Shown here one piece after another: positions 17,666-26,218 of a stretch of 64,000 nucleotides of DNA. The notes beneath the pieces were generated by a model. It was not told where the DNA came from and did no database searches. It saw nothing but the letters and a program-made list of their open reading frames with translations. Source of the DNA: Stappia sp. BW2 (lineage in GTDB: Bacteria > Pseudomonadota > Alphaproteobacteria > Rhizobiales > Stappiaceae); NCBI RefSeq assembly GCF_008107695.1, contig NZ_VIRG01000103.1, positions 1 through 64,000 on the forward strand, written 5' to 3'. A program made the position numbers and the translations under genes. The number at the start of each line of letters is the position of its first letter. The first letter of the stretch is position 1.

Positions 17666-17677
17666 GACCGGACGGTC
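17666..17677. promoter_or_regulatory. Probable PaaR (TetR-type) operator 2
   Basis: GACCG-GA-CGGTC lies in the 97-base gap between the divergent paaG and paaN genes. It matches operator 1 at every position except one spacer base, so one site could control both directions. Confidence 0.65.
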
Positions 17678-17707
17678 AATCATTACGTTCAAGCTTTGGG
17701 AGGAGCC

Positions 17708-19354
17708 ATGACAGATTTTTTTACCCACCACCGCGCCCTTCTTGACGACGCCCTGACAGCGTTGACGACGCGCAAATTCTGGACCCCGTTTCCCGAGATC
17801 CCAAGCGGCAAGCTCTACGGGGAAACCGCGCGCGGGGATGGCGAGTCTGCGTGGCAGGCACTGCTGGGCAAGCCGTTCGATCTGCCGGACCACCCAGGGA
17901 TTGGGCGCGTCGGAGCCGAGGTCTCGCCCTGGGGACTGGACTTGGGGATCACCTATCCAGCCGCCGATCCCGATACATTGATTGCCGCCGCCGAGGGGGC
18001 CGCAAGCGCCTTTGCGGAAGCCGGGGTTGAGCGGCGCGTCGGCGCGCTGCTGGAAGCGCTGGTGCGGCTCAACCGGATGAGCTTTCTGCTGGGCCACGCC
18101 ACGATGCACACCACGGGGCAGGCCTTTGCCATGGCCTTTCAGGCGGGCGGACCGCATGCGCAGGATCGCGGCCTGGAGGCCGTCGCCGTGGCCTACGCCG
18201 AGTTGACCCGCTACGCCCGTGATGCGGTCTGGGAAAAGCCGCAGGGCAAACACGCGCCGCTGGTCATCGAAAAGCACTGGACATTGGTGCCGCGCGGCCC
18301 CGCCCTGACCATCGGCTGCAACACCTTTCCGACATGGAACGGCTATCCGGGGCTGTTCGCCAGCCTCGCCACCGGCAATCCGGTGATCGTCAAGCCGCAC
18401 CCGCGCGCGATCCTGCCGCTCGCGCTGACCGTGCGTGTGCTGCGAGAGGTCCTGGCCGAGGCGGGGCTGCCCGCCGACGCGGTCGTGCTGGCCGCCGACG
18501 CGCCGGGCGAGGAAATCACCAAGACCCTCGTGGCGGACGACCGGATCGCCATGATCGACTACACCGGTTCGACGGCGTTTGCCGACTGGATCCGTGCCAA
18601 CACCAGCGCGCTGGTCTTCACCGAAGAGGCCGGGGTGAACTCGGTCACGATCACCGGCACCGACGATTTTGACGGCATGTGCGCCAATCTGGCGTTTTCG
18701 CTGTCGCTCTACTCCGGGCAGATGTGTACCTCGCCGCAAAACCTCTACGTCCCGAAGGACGGGATCGAGACTGACGCGGGCCACAAGAGCTTTGACGCCG
18801 TGGCAGAGGGGATCAAGGCCGCGATCGACGCGCTCCTGTCGGACCCCGACCGGGCCGCGGGTGTCTGCGGGACCATCGTAAACCCCGACACGCTGAAACG
18901 CGTCGAGGCCGCACGCGGGGCAGGGCGGGTGCTTCGCGACAGCGCCGAGACGGGCAAAGGCCGCAGCGCCACGCCGCTGATGTGTCTGGCCGAAGGCGAG
19001 AGCGGTCCGCAGGACGATGAATGCTTTGGCCCCGTCTCTTTCGTTGTGCCCTGCGACAGTGCCGAGGACGCCATCGCGCGGGCCGCAAACATCGCGCGTC
19101 GCAAGGGAGCGATTACGGCAGCCCTTTACGCCACGGACGAGGCGCTGATCGACAGGGCAGCACGGGCCTTTGCGCAGGCGGGGGTGAACCTGTCGGTGAA
19201 CTTGACCGGCAACATCTACGTCAACCAGTCGGCGGCCTTTTCCGACTTTCACGTCACCGGCGCGAACCCGGCCGGCAATGCCAGCCTGACCGATACCGCC
19301 TTCGTCGCCCCGCGCTTTCGGCGGGTGATGATCCGCAGGCCCAAGACCGCCTGA
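17708..19354 (+). CDS. paaN: Aldehyde dehydrogenase-family protein PaaN
   Basis: A 548-residue member of the PaaN group of aldehyde dehydrogenases. The segment VFTEEAGVNSVTI holds the general-base glutamate and SGQMCTSPQNLYV the nucleophile cysteine. It is distinct from PaaZ: it has no MaoC domain and a different N-terminus (FFTHHRALLDDALTA). Its exact substrate is not established. GGGAGGAGCC precedes the ATG. It starts the second plus-strand operon, followed by the ABC importer. Confidence 0.85.
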   Translation: MTDFFTHHRALLDDALTALTTRKFWTPFPEIPSGKLYGETARGDGESAWQALLGKPFDLPDHPGIGRVGAEVSPWGLDLGITYPAADPDTLIAAAEGAASAFAEAGVERRVGALLEALVRLNRMSFLLGHATMHTTGQAFAMAFQAGGPHAQDRGLEAVAVAYAELTRYARDAVWEKPQGKHAPLVIEKHWTLVPRGPALTIGCNTFPTWNGYPGLFASLATGNPVIVKPHPRAILPLALTVRVLREVLAEAGLPADAVVLAADAPGEEITKTLVADDRIAMIDYTGSTAFADWIRANTSALVFTEEAGVNSVTITGTDDFDGMCANLAFSLSLYSGQMCTSPQNLYVPKDGIETDAGHKSFDAVAEGIKAAIDALLSDPDRAAGVCGTIVNPDTLKRVEAARGAGRVLRDSAETGKGRSATPLMCLAEGESGPQDDECFGPVSFVVPCDSAEDAIARAANIARRKGAITAALYATDEALIDRAARAFAQAGVNLSVNLTGNIYVNQSAAFSDFHVTGANPAGNASLTDTAFVAPRFRRVMIRRPKTA

Positions 19355-19404
19355 CAGGCCGCCTATCAGGCCGACATTCGACAATCACACTGGGAGGAAC
19401 CACC

Positions 19405-20550
19405 ATGCTTAAAACCACCACGGCCATCGTCACACTCGCTGCCCTTGCCGGTCTCACCGGGGCCGCGCAGGCCGAAATCCGGCTGGGCGCAAGCCTTTCG
19501 GCCACCGGGGGGGCCGCCTTTCTCGGCGATCCCGAGGCCAAGACCATCGAGATGCTGGTCGAGCAAATGAACGAAGCCGGCGGCATCGACGGCGAAGAGA
19601 TCGCGCTGACGCTTTATGACGACGGCGGCGATCCCAACAAGGCGCGCACATTTGCCACCCGCTTGGTCGAGGACGACGAGGTCGTGGCGATCATCGGCGG
19701 CTCGACCACCGGCACCACCATGTCGATCCTGTCCGTCGCCGAAAGCGAGGGGATCCCGTTCATTTCTCTGGCGGGGGCGATCTCGATCATCGATCCGGTG
19801 CGCGACTATGTCTTCAAGACCCCTCATACCGACCGGATGGCCTGCGAGAAGATCTTTACGGACATGCAGGCGCAGGGGATCACGAAGGTCGGCATGATTT
19901 CCGGCACCGACGGCTTCGGTGCCTCAATGCAGGCGCAATGCAAGGAGGTCGCGGGCGACTACGGGGTCGAGATCGTGGCGGATGAGACCTACGGGCCGCA
20001 GGACGCCGACATGACCCCGCAGCTGACGCGCATCCGCAACACCGACGGCGTACAGGCGGTTCTGAACCCCGGCTTCGGCCAAGGCCCGGCCATCGTCACC
20101 CGCAACGTGGCGCAGCTGGGTTTCGACGTGCCGCTCTACCAAAGCCACGGGGTTGCCTCAAATGCCTTCATCGAGCTGGCAGGTGCCGATGCCGCCGAGG
20201 GCGTGCGCCTGCCGGGCACCGCGCTGCTGATCGCCGACAGCCTGAGCGAGGACGATCCGCAATACGATGTCGTGACCTCTTACACGACGGCCTACAGGGA
20301 CGCCTACGGGCAGGAAACCTCGACCTTCGGGGGCTACGCGCATGACGCCTTTGCGCTGATGGTCGACGCGATGAAGCGGTCCAGCGACCCGGAGGACCCG
20401 CAGGCGATCCGCGATGCGCTTGAAGAGACCAACGGCCTTGTAGGCACCACCGGAACCTACAGCTTCTCGCCCGAGGATCACCTGGGCCTCGACCTCAGCG
20501 CCTTCCGGATGCTCGAGGTCAAGGACGGCGGCTGGCAGCCCGTCGAGTAA
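19405..20550 (+). CDS. Branched-chain-type ABC transporter substrate-binding protein
   Basis: A 381-residue periplasmic binding protein with an N-terminal signal peptide (LKTTTAIVTLAALAGLTGAAQA). The fold type is Leu/Ile/Val binding protein (ETYGPQDADMTPQLTRIR, YDVVTSYTTAY). In Rhodobacterales-type paa clusters such importers are thought to take up phenylacetate or a related aromatic acid; that is inference from its place in the operon. GGGAGGAACC precedes the ATG. Confidence 0.88.
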   Translation: MLKTTTAIVTLAALAGLTGAAQAEIRLGASLSATGGAAFLGDPEAKTIEMLVEQMNEAGGIDGEEIALTLYDDGGDPNKARTFATRLVEDDEVVAIIGGSTTGTTMSILSVAESEGIPFISLAGAISIIDPVRDYVFKTPHTDRMACEKIFTDMQAQGITKVGMISGTDGFGASMQAQCKEVAGDYGVEIVADETYGPQDADMTPQLTRIRNTDGVQAVLNPGFGQGPAIVTRNVAQLGFDVPLYQSHGVASNAFIELAGADAAEGVRLPGTALLIADSLSEDDPQYDVVTSYTTAYRDAYGQETSTFGGYAHDAFALMVDAMKRSSDPEDPQAIRDALEETNGLVGTTGTYSFSPEDHLGLDLSAFRMLEVKDGGWQPVE

Positions 20551-20557
20551 CTCTCCC

Positions 20558-20586
20558 GGGCTTCGGGGGGACCTCTCCCGAAGCCC
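20558..20586 (+). terminator. Hairpin between binding protein and permease
   Basis: GGGCTTCGGG and CCCGAAGCCC pair around a 9-base loop. No T-run follows, so it is more likely an mRNA-stabilising or attenuating hairpin that keeps the binding protein in excess. Confidence 0.55.
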
Positions 20587-20616
20587 CCGTCTCCATCGCA
20601 TCTACTGGAGCCAAAA

Positions 20617-21489
20617 ATGGACGCCCTGCTACAATTTCTGTTCTCCGGCCTGACCGTGGGTGCTGTCTATGCGCTCGTGGCTCTGGGGTTCACGCTGATC
20701 TACAACGCCTCCGACGTGGTGAACTTTGCCCAGGGCGAATTCGTCATGCTGGGCGGGATGATCACGGTTTTCGCCTATCAGGCCGGTGTGCCGCTGCTGC
20801 TGGCGGCGACTCTTGCCATCCTGATCACCGCCGCCTTGGGCGTCGCGCTGAACAAGCTGGCGATCGAGCCCGCGCGGGGCGCACCGGTGGTGTCGCTGAT
20901 CATCATCACGATCGGGGCCTCGATCCTGATCCGGGGTGCGACACAGCTGATCTTCGACAAGCAGCTGCACCGCTTCCCGGCCTTTTCGGGCGACGATCCG
21001 ATCCGCGTGATGGGGGCCACGATCCTGCCGCAAAGCCTGTGGGTGCTGGGCGGCGCATTGGCGGTTTTCGCGGTCCTCTGGGTGTTCTTTAGCCGCACGC
21101 TGACCGGCAAGGCGGTGCTGGCCACGGCGAACAACCGGGTCGCAGCACAGCTGGTTGGCATCAATACCGGCTGGATCATGACACTGTCCTTCGGTTTGTC
21201 AGCGGCCATCGGGGCCTTTGCGGGCGTGCTGGTCACTCCGATCACACTGGTCAGCTACGACGTGGGCGTGACCCTGGCGCTGAAAGGCTTCGCTGCCGCG
21301 ATGCTGGGCGGCATGGGCACCCCCAAGGGCGCGCTGGTCGGCGGGCTGCTGCTGGGCTGCCTGGAGGCCCTGACGGCGGGCTACCTCAGCTCGCAATACA
21401 AGGAAGCGGTCGCCTTCATCGTTATCCTCGGCACGCTTTTCGTGATGCCGCAGGGTCTGTTCGGCGCAAAAACGACGGAGCGTGTGTGA
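20617..21489 (+). CDS. Branched-chain-type ABC permease, LivH family
   Basis: A 290-residue membrane protein with about eight helices and the family signatures LIYNASDVVNFAQGEFVMLG and, near the C-terminus, GGMGTPKGALVGGLLLG (the ATPase-coupling region). It forms the inner-membrane channel with the LivM-type protein. Its TGA overlaps the next ATG. Confidence 0.92.
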   Translation: MDALLQFLFSGLTVGAVYALVALGFTLIYNASDVVNFAQGEFVMLGGMITVFAYQAGVPLLLAATLAILITAALGVALNKLAIEPARGAPVVSLIIITIGASILIRGATQLIFDKQLHRFPAFSGDDPIRVMGATILPQSLWVLGGALAVFAVLWVFFSRTLTGKAVLATANNRVAAQLVGINTGWIMTLSFGLSAAIGAFAGVLVTPITLVSYDVGVTLALKGFAAAMLGGMGTPKGALVGGLLLGCLEALTAGYLSSQYKEAVAFIVILGTLFVMPQGLFGAKTTERV

Positions 21490-22445
21490 TGGCCGGTCGA
21501 AGGAAATGGATATCCTTGGCCGTGCTGTCGGCGCTCATAGTGCTGCTGCCGCTGGTCTTCCCCTCGGGCTATTACTACCGCGTCGGTGCGCTGGTCTTCG
21601 TCAATGCGTTGTCGGTGGTGGGTCTGGTGATCCTGATCGGCTACGCCGGGCAGATCAGCCTTGGGCACGCGGGCTTTGCCGGGATCGGCGCTTATGCCTG
21701 CGCGCTGGCACCCGAGCATCTGGGCCTGCATCCACTGCTCGCACTGGTGCTGGGGGCCGCGATCTCGGCGGCGATGGCCGCGCTGATCGGACGCCCGATC
21801 CTCAGGCTGAAAGGGTACTACCTCGCCGTGGCGACGCTGGGTTTCGGCATCCTCGTGTCGATGGTGCTAACCAATGAACGCGCGCTGACGGGCGGCCCCG
21901 ACGGAATGGTCGTCTCCGATCCCGGTCTGCGCAGCCTGCTGCGCGATATGGGCTGGCGGGTGTCGGGTGGAGAGTTCTGGTACGGCGCCTCGGGCTTTGT
22001 GCTGCTGGTGGGCGCGTGGCTTGCGCTGAACCTGTACGACAGCCCCACGGGGCGGGCGATGCGCGCGCTGCACGGGTCAGAGGTCGCGGCCGCCACGGTC
22101 GGCATCGACGTGCCCCGGCAAAAGCTGCGCGCCTTCGTGATCTCGGCGGTCTACGCCTCGGTCGCGGGCTCGCTGCTGGCGCTGCAGAACGGATACATCA
22201 CGCCGGATGTCGCGGGCTTCATGCATTCGGTCGAGATGGTGACGATGGCGGTACTGGGCGGTGTCGGCTCGGTCTTGGGGGCGACCTTCGGGGCGGCGAT
22301 CCTGACGCTGTTGCCGCAGGTTCTGACGGTGTTCGCCGAATATGAACAACTGGTGCTGGGCCTCGTCATGGTGCTGGTGATGATCTTCATGCCCCAGGGG
22401 CTGCTGCCTTCGATAGCGCAGCGCCTGAAAGGGAGGAACAAATGA
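21489..22445 (+). CDS. Branched-chain-type ABC permease, LivM family
   Basis: A 318-residue membrane protein of LivM type: GYAGQISLGHAGFAGIGAYA near residue 50 and the coupling region LGGVGSVLGATFGAAILT. ATG at 21489 overlaps the LivH stop. It overlaps the next ATPase gene by ATGA. Confidence 0.92.
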   Translation: MAGRRKWISLAVLSALIVLLPLVFPSGYYYRVGALVFVNALSVVGLVILIGYAGQISLGHAGFAGIGAYACALAPEHLGLHPLLALVLGAAISAAMAALIGRPILRLKGYYLAVATLGFGILVSMVLTNERALTGGPDGMVVSDPGLRSLLRDMGWRVSGGEFWYGASGFVLLVGAWLALNLYDSPTGRAMRALHGSEVAAATVGIDVPRQKLRAFVISAVYASVAGSLLALQNGYITPDVAGFMHSVEMVTMAVLGGVGSVLGATFGAAILTLLPQVLTVFAEYEQLVLGLVMVLVMIFMPQGLLPSIAQRLKGRNK

Positions 22446-23227
22446 GCCTTCTGGATGTGAATGGCCTTGGAATTAGCTTCGGCGGGCTTAAGGCCGTCGA
22501 CGATGTCAGCTTCGCCGTCAAACCCGGAGAGATCGTGTCGGTCATCGGGCCGAACGGCGCGGGCAAGACGACGCTCTTCAACATGATCTCGGGGATCTAC
22601 CTGCCCGGGCGCGGGTCGGTCTCACTCATCGGGACCGACGTGACCGGCACGGCCCCGAACCGGCTGGCCGAGATGGGCCTGTCGCGCACCTTCCAGAACC
22701 TGCAGATCTTTCAGGAGATGACGGTACTCGACAACGTGCTGGCGGGCTATCACCTCAGCGAGCGCGGGTCGGTGCTGGCGGACCTTCTGTCGCTGCCGGG
22801 GATGCGCCGCCGGGCGAGCCAGGCGCGGGCCGGCGCAATGAAACTCCTGAACCGCGTGCGGCTGGACGAAAAGGCGGACGAGATTGCGGGCAACCTCAGC
22901 TACGGCGCGCTCAAGCGGCTGGAAATCGCGCGGGCGCTGGCGCTTGACCCGAAGATCCTGCTGCTGGACGAACCTGCGGCGGGCTGCAACGCGGTCGAAA
23001 CCGAAGAGATCGACCATCTGATCGCCGAACTGGCCGCGCAGGGCATCGCTATCCTGCTGGTGGAACACGACATGAAGCTGGTGATGCGCATCTCGAACCA
23101 CATCGTGGTGCTGGATCATGGCCAGAAGATCGCCGAGGGCGACCCGGCAACCGTCTCGCGCGATCCGGCGGTGATCGCCGCCTATCTTGGCACCGAGTAC
23201 AAGGAGCCCGCCCATGTTGACGGTTGA
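22442..23227 (+). CDS. Branched-chain-type ABC ATPase, LivG family
   Basis: A 261-residue ATPase. Walker A GPNGAGKTT, the LSRTFQNLQIF Q-loop region, signature LSYGALKRLEIARAL and Walker B ILLLDEPAAG are present, followed by the switch histidine in LVEHDMKLVM. The long insert typical of LivG (about residues 80-120) separates Q-loop and signature. Confidence 0.93.
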   Translation: MSLLDVNGLGISFGGLKAVDDVSFAVKPGEIVSVIGPNGAGKTTLFNMISGIYLPGRGSVSLIGTDVTGTAPNRLAEMGLSRTFQNLQIFQEMTVLDNVLAGYHLSERGSVLADLLSLPGMRRRASQARAGAMKLLNRVRLDEKADEIAGNLSYGALKRLEIARALALDPKILLLDEPAAGCNAVETEEIDHLIAELAAQGIAILLVEHDMKLVMRISNHIVVLDHGQKIAEGDPATVSRDPAVIAAYLGTEYKEPAHVDG

Positions 23228-23915
23228 AGGGGTGCGCTCGTGCTACGGGCGGATCGAGGTGCTGCACGGCATCGACCTGGAGGTCCGCACGGGAGAGATC
23301 GTGACCGTGGTGGGCGCCAACGGCGCGGGCAAGACGACTTTGCTGAAATGCCTTTCCGGCACCCAGCCCATCAGCGACGGCACGATCACCTTTTGCGGCG
23401 AAAGCTTTGCGGCAGTGCCGGCCCACAAGCGCCTGTCACACGGCCTGGCCCAATCGCCCGAGGGGCGGCAGATCTTCACCAATCTCTCGGTCGAAGAGAA
23501 CCTGCGTCTGGGCGCGTTTCTCTATGCTGACGACCGGGTGCAAAGCGACATGGACGATGCCTTTGCCATGTTTCCGATCCTCAAGGAAAAACGCAACCTC
23601 GCCGCTGGGGGCTTGTCGGGCGGGCAACAGCAGATGCTGGCCATCGCCCGCGCGCTGATGGGCCGCCCGCAGTGCCTGCTGCTGGACGAGCCGTCGATGG
23701 GCCTGGCCCCCCTGCTGGTCGCACAGATCTTCGACGTGGTGAAATCGCTGAAAGCGCGCGACGTGACCGTCCTGCTGGTCGAGCAGAACGCCTTTGGTGC
23801 GCTCAAGATCGCCGACCGCGGCTACGTGATGGAAACCGGGCGGATCACGATACAAGGCCACGCGCCGGACCTTATCGCCGATCCACGGATCAGAGAAGCT
23901 TACCTGGGAATTTGA
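23214..23915 (+). CDS. Branched-chain-type ABC ATPase, LivF family
   Basis: A 233-residue ATPase with Walker A GANGAGKTT, Q-loop QSPEGRQIF, signature LSGGQQQMLAIARALM and Walker B LLLDEPSMGLAP. ATG at 23214 follows AAGGAG and lies 14 bases inside livG. It completes the five-part importer. Confidence 0.93.
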   Translation: MLTVEGVRSCYGRIEVLHGIDLEVRTGEIVTVVGANGAGKTTLLKCLSGTQPISDGTITFCGESFAAVPAHKRLSHGLAQSPEGRQIFTNLSVEENLRLGAFLYADDRVQSDMDDAFAMFPILKEKRNLAAGGLSGGQQQMLAIARALMGRPQCLLLDEPSMGLAPLLVAQIFDVVKSLKARDVTVLLVEQNAFGALKIADRGYVMETGRITIQGHAPDLIADPRIREAYLGI

Positions 23916-23916
23916 C

Positions 23917-25875
23917 ATGACACGTCTGACACTTCGCATGGATGGCGACATTGCTGTCGTCACGCTGGACAATCCGCCCGTCAACGCGATCTCCGAGGCT
24001 GTCCGAAAGGGGTTGGTCGAAATGGTCGACCGGCTCGACGCCGACGATACCGTGCGCGCCGTGGTGCTGATCTGCGCCGGGCGGACCTTCATCGCGGGTG
24101 CGGATGTGCGCGAATTCGGCAAAACGCCGGTAGAGCCGCACCTGCCCGACGTGGTGGACCGGATCGAGGCCGCGCAAAAACCCTGGGTCGCGGCGATCCA
24201 CGGCACGGCGCTTGGCGGAGGGTTCGAGATCGCAATGGGCTGCCGCTTCCGCGTGGCGCTTGGCAGCGCGAAGGTCGGCTTGCCGGAGGTCAACCTTGGG
24301 ATCATTCCCGGCGCGTCCGGCACGGTCCGCACACCACGCCTTGCGGGAGTCGAGTTTGCGGTCGACCTGGCAACCGGCGGCAAGCCCGTGTCCGCTGCCC
24401 GTGCTCTGGATGCCGGACTGCTGGACCTTGTGATCGGAAATGATCTTGAAGCCGCCGCGATCGACTTCGCCAGACAGGCGCTGGACGCTGACCTGCCGCA
24501 GCCGGCATCACAGATCCCGCTGGAACCGATGCCCGATGCGTTTTGGCAGGCATCGCGGACGTCCGCCGCAGAGGCCGGGCATCAGGCCCCGTTGCGCGCG
24601 CTCGACTGCATCCGCTTTGCGACGGAACACGACTTCGCCGCTGCGATGGCCCACGAGCGCAAGACCTTTCTGGATTTGCGCGCCTCGGAGGAGGCCGCCG
24701 CTCTGCGCCACGTCTTTTTCGCCGAACGCGCGGCCCCGAAGCCTGAGGTGCTGACAGGGGTCGAGCCGCGACAGATCAAGACGGTGGGCATCGTCGGGGG
24801 TGGCACGATGGGCGCCGGGATCGCCGCCGCCTGCCGCGAGGCGGGGATGCGGATCGTCCTGATCGAACGCGATGACGAGGCCGTCGCGCGGGGGATGCAA
24901 AACATCGACAAAATCTTTACTGGTGGTGTGAAGCGCGGCAAGCTGAGCGAAGCGGACCGCGCCGACCGCATGGCAGGGGTGCAGGGCAGCACCGACTACG
25001 CCGCGCTTGCACAGGCCGACATGGTCATTGAGGCGGTCTTTGAAGAGATCGGCGTCAAGCGTGCGGTCTTCGAGCGGCTCGGTCATTTCTGCCGGGCCGA
25101 TGCGGTGCTGGCGACCAATACCTCGTATCTCGATCCCCGCGACATCGCGACAGGCCTTCCGCACCCCGAGCGTTTCATCGGCCTGCATTTCTTCAGCCCC
25201 GCCCACATCATGAAACTGCTCGAAATCGTGCCCACCCCCGACACCGCGCCCGACGTGCTGGCAACGGGATTTGCGCTGGGACGCGCGCTGAAAAAGATGC
25301 CCATTCAAGCCGGTATCTGCGAAGGGTTCATCAGCAACCGGATTCTCAAACGCTACCGCGCCGAGGCCGAGGCGCTGGTGAAAAAAGGCGTACCGATTCC
25401 CGAGATCGATGCCGCGATGCGCGATTACGGCTTCAAGATGGGGCCCTTCGAGGCGCAGGACCTGGGCGGCCTGGACATCGCCTTCCTGCAGCGCGAAGGA
25501 GCCCGCGACGCCGGGCAGAAGGTGCCCGAGACGTTGGGCGACATCCTCATGCGGGCAGGGCGCAAGGGGCAGAAAACCGGGGGCGGTTGGTATGATTACG
25601 CCGACGGCGACCGGACCCCGCAGCCGTCGGACACCACGACAGCATTGCTGGCGCCCCACGTGTCCGCAGACGGGCAGGGGCCGTCGCTCCGCCCCGACAT
25701 CGCCCGGCATCTTGTCGCGACGATGGCCGCGGAAGGAGAGGCCATCCTCAACGAGGGCATAGCGCAGGCCCCCGAGGACATCGATCTGGTGGAAATCCAC
25801 GGTTACGGCTTTCCCCGCTGGAAAGGCGGGCCGATGTTCGCCAGCCGCGACCGCGCCTCCGGGGGAGCTGCCTGA
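23917..25875 (+). CDS. Fused enoyl-CoA hydratase/3-hydroxyacyl-CoA dehydrogenase (PaaF-PaaH type), C-terminally truncated
   Basis: A 652-residue product. Residues about 1-190 are a crotonase domain (CAGRTFIAGADVREFG, HGTALGGGFEIAMGC). Residues about 290-480 are an NAD-binding dehydrogenase domain (GIVGGGTMGAGIA, ATNTSYLD, GLHFFSPAHIM). Residues about 480-650 are the C-terminal dehydrogenase domain up to HGYGFPRWKGGPMF. Relatives go on for about 50 more residues after GGPMF; here the frame ends in an unrelated ASRDRASGGAA tail where IS fragments begin. It would supply the hydratase and dehydrogenase steps missing elsewhere in the cluster. Whether the truncated protein works is unknown. Confidence 0.88.
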   Translation: MTRLTLRMDGDIAVVTLDNPPVNAISEAVRKGLVEMVDRLDADDTVRAVVLICAGRTFIAGADVREFGKTPVEPHLPDVVDRIEAAQKPWVAAIHGTALGGGFEIAMGCRFRVALGSAKVGLPEVNLGIIPGASGTVRTPRLAGVEFAVDLATGGKPVSAARALDAGLLDLVIGNDLEAAAIDFARQALDADLPQPASQIPLEPMPDAFWQASRTSAAEAGHQAPLRALDCIRFATEHDFAAAMAHERKTFLDLRASEEAAALRHVFFAERAAPKPEVLTGVEPRQIKTVGIVGGGTMGAGIAAACREAGMRIVLIERDDEAVARGMQNIDKIFTGGVKRGKLSEADRADRMAGVQGSTDYAALAQADMVIEAVFEEIGVKRAVFERLGHFCRADAVLATNTSYLDPRDIATGLPHPERFIGLHFFSPAHIMKLLEIVPTPDTAPDVLATGFALGRALKKMPIQAGICEGFISNRILKRYRAEAEALVKKGVPIPEIDAAMRDYGFKMGPFEAQDLGGLDIAFLQREGARDAGQKVPETLGDILMRAGRKGQKTGGGWYDYADGDRTPQPSDTTTALLAPHVSADGQGPSLRPDIARHLVATMAAEGEAILNEGIAQAPEDIDLVEIHGYGFPRWKGGPMFASRDRASGGAA

Positions 25876-25923
25876 TCGCCATCAAGGCTTTGCGCGATAC
25901 GCCGATTGATCTGAAACAGCGGC

Positions 25924-25980
25924 CGGCGCTTTTTCGTTCCCCGGCCGAAGTTCAAGAGCTATGCCGAACTCAACGCATCG
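25924..25980 (+). mobile_element. Short IS21-like (istA) transposase splinter
   Basis: In frame from 25924, RRFFVPRPKFKSYAELNASL resembles the VPRPKF-SYAELNAWL region of IS21 transposases. A stop codon lies just upstream in this frame. It directly follows the truncated hydratase/dehydrogenase gene. Confidence 0.4.
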
Positions 25981-26101
25981 CTGTCCAGATCAACGATCAA
26001 CGGTGAGGTCAGATGATCGTACATGACTTTTGCGAATTCTTTTCGAGCTACAAGCAGTGTCGATCACTGCAACATGCCCGGATCGTCTTGCCGCGCATCG
26101 C

Positions 26102-26204
26102 TGGCGCAGCTTCAAGCTGTCGTACGATCCGGTCTTCGCCGAGAAACTCCCAGGTATCGTGGGTCTCTATGTCGATCCGCCGACCGATGCGGTGGTGTTG
26201 GCAT
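26102..26204 (+). pseudogene. IS630-family transposase fragment
   Basis: The frame reads WRSFKLSYDPVFAEKLPGIV then GLYVDPPTDAVVLACCS. This matches the segment just before the second catalytic aspartate of IS630 transposases (FKLS-DP-FAEK--DIVGLYL-PP--A-VL). The rest of the gene is missing. Confidence 0.65.
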
Positions 26205-26218
26205 GCTGCAGCTTCAGG

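Noticed and set aside
17519..19384. 621-codon frame antisense to paaN
   Set aside because: Shadow frame of a GC-rich gene; paaN itself has clear motifs and ribosome binding site.
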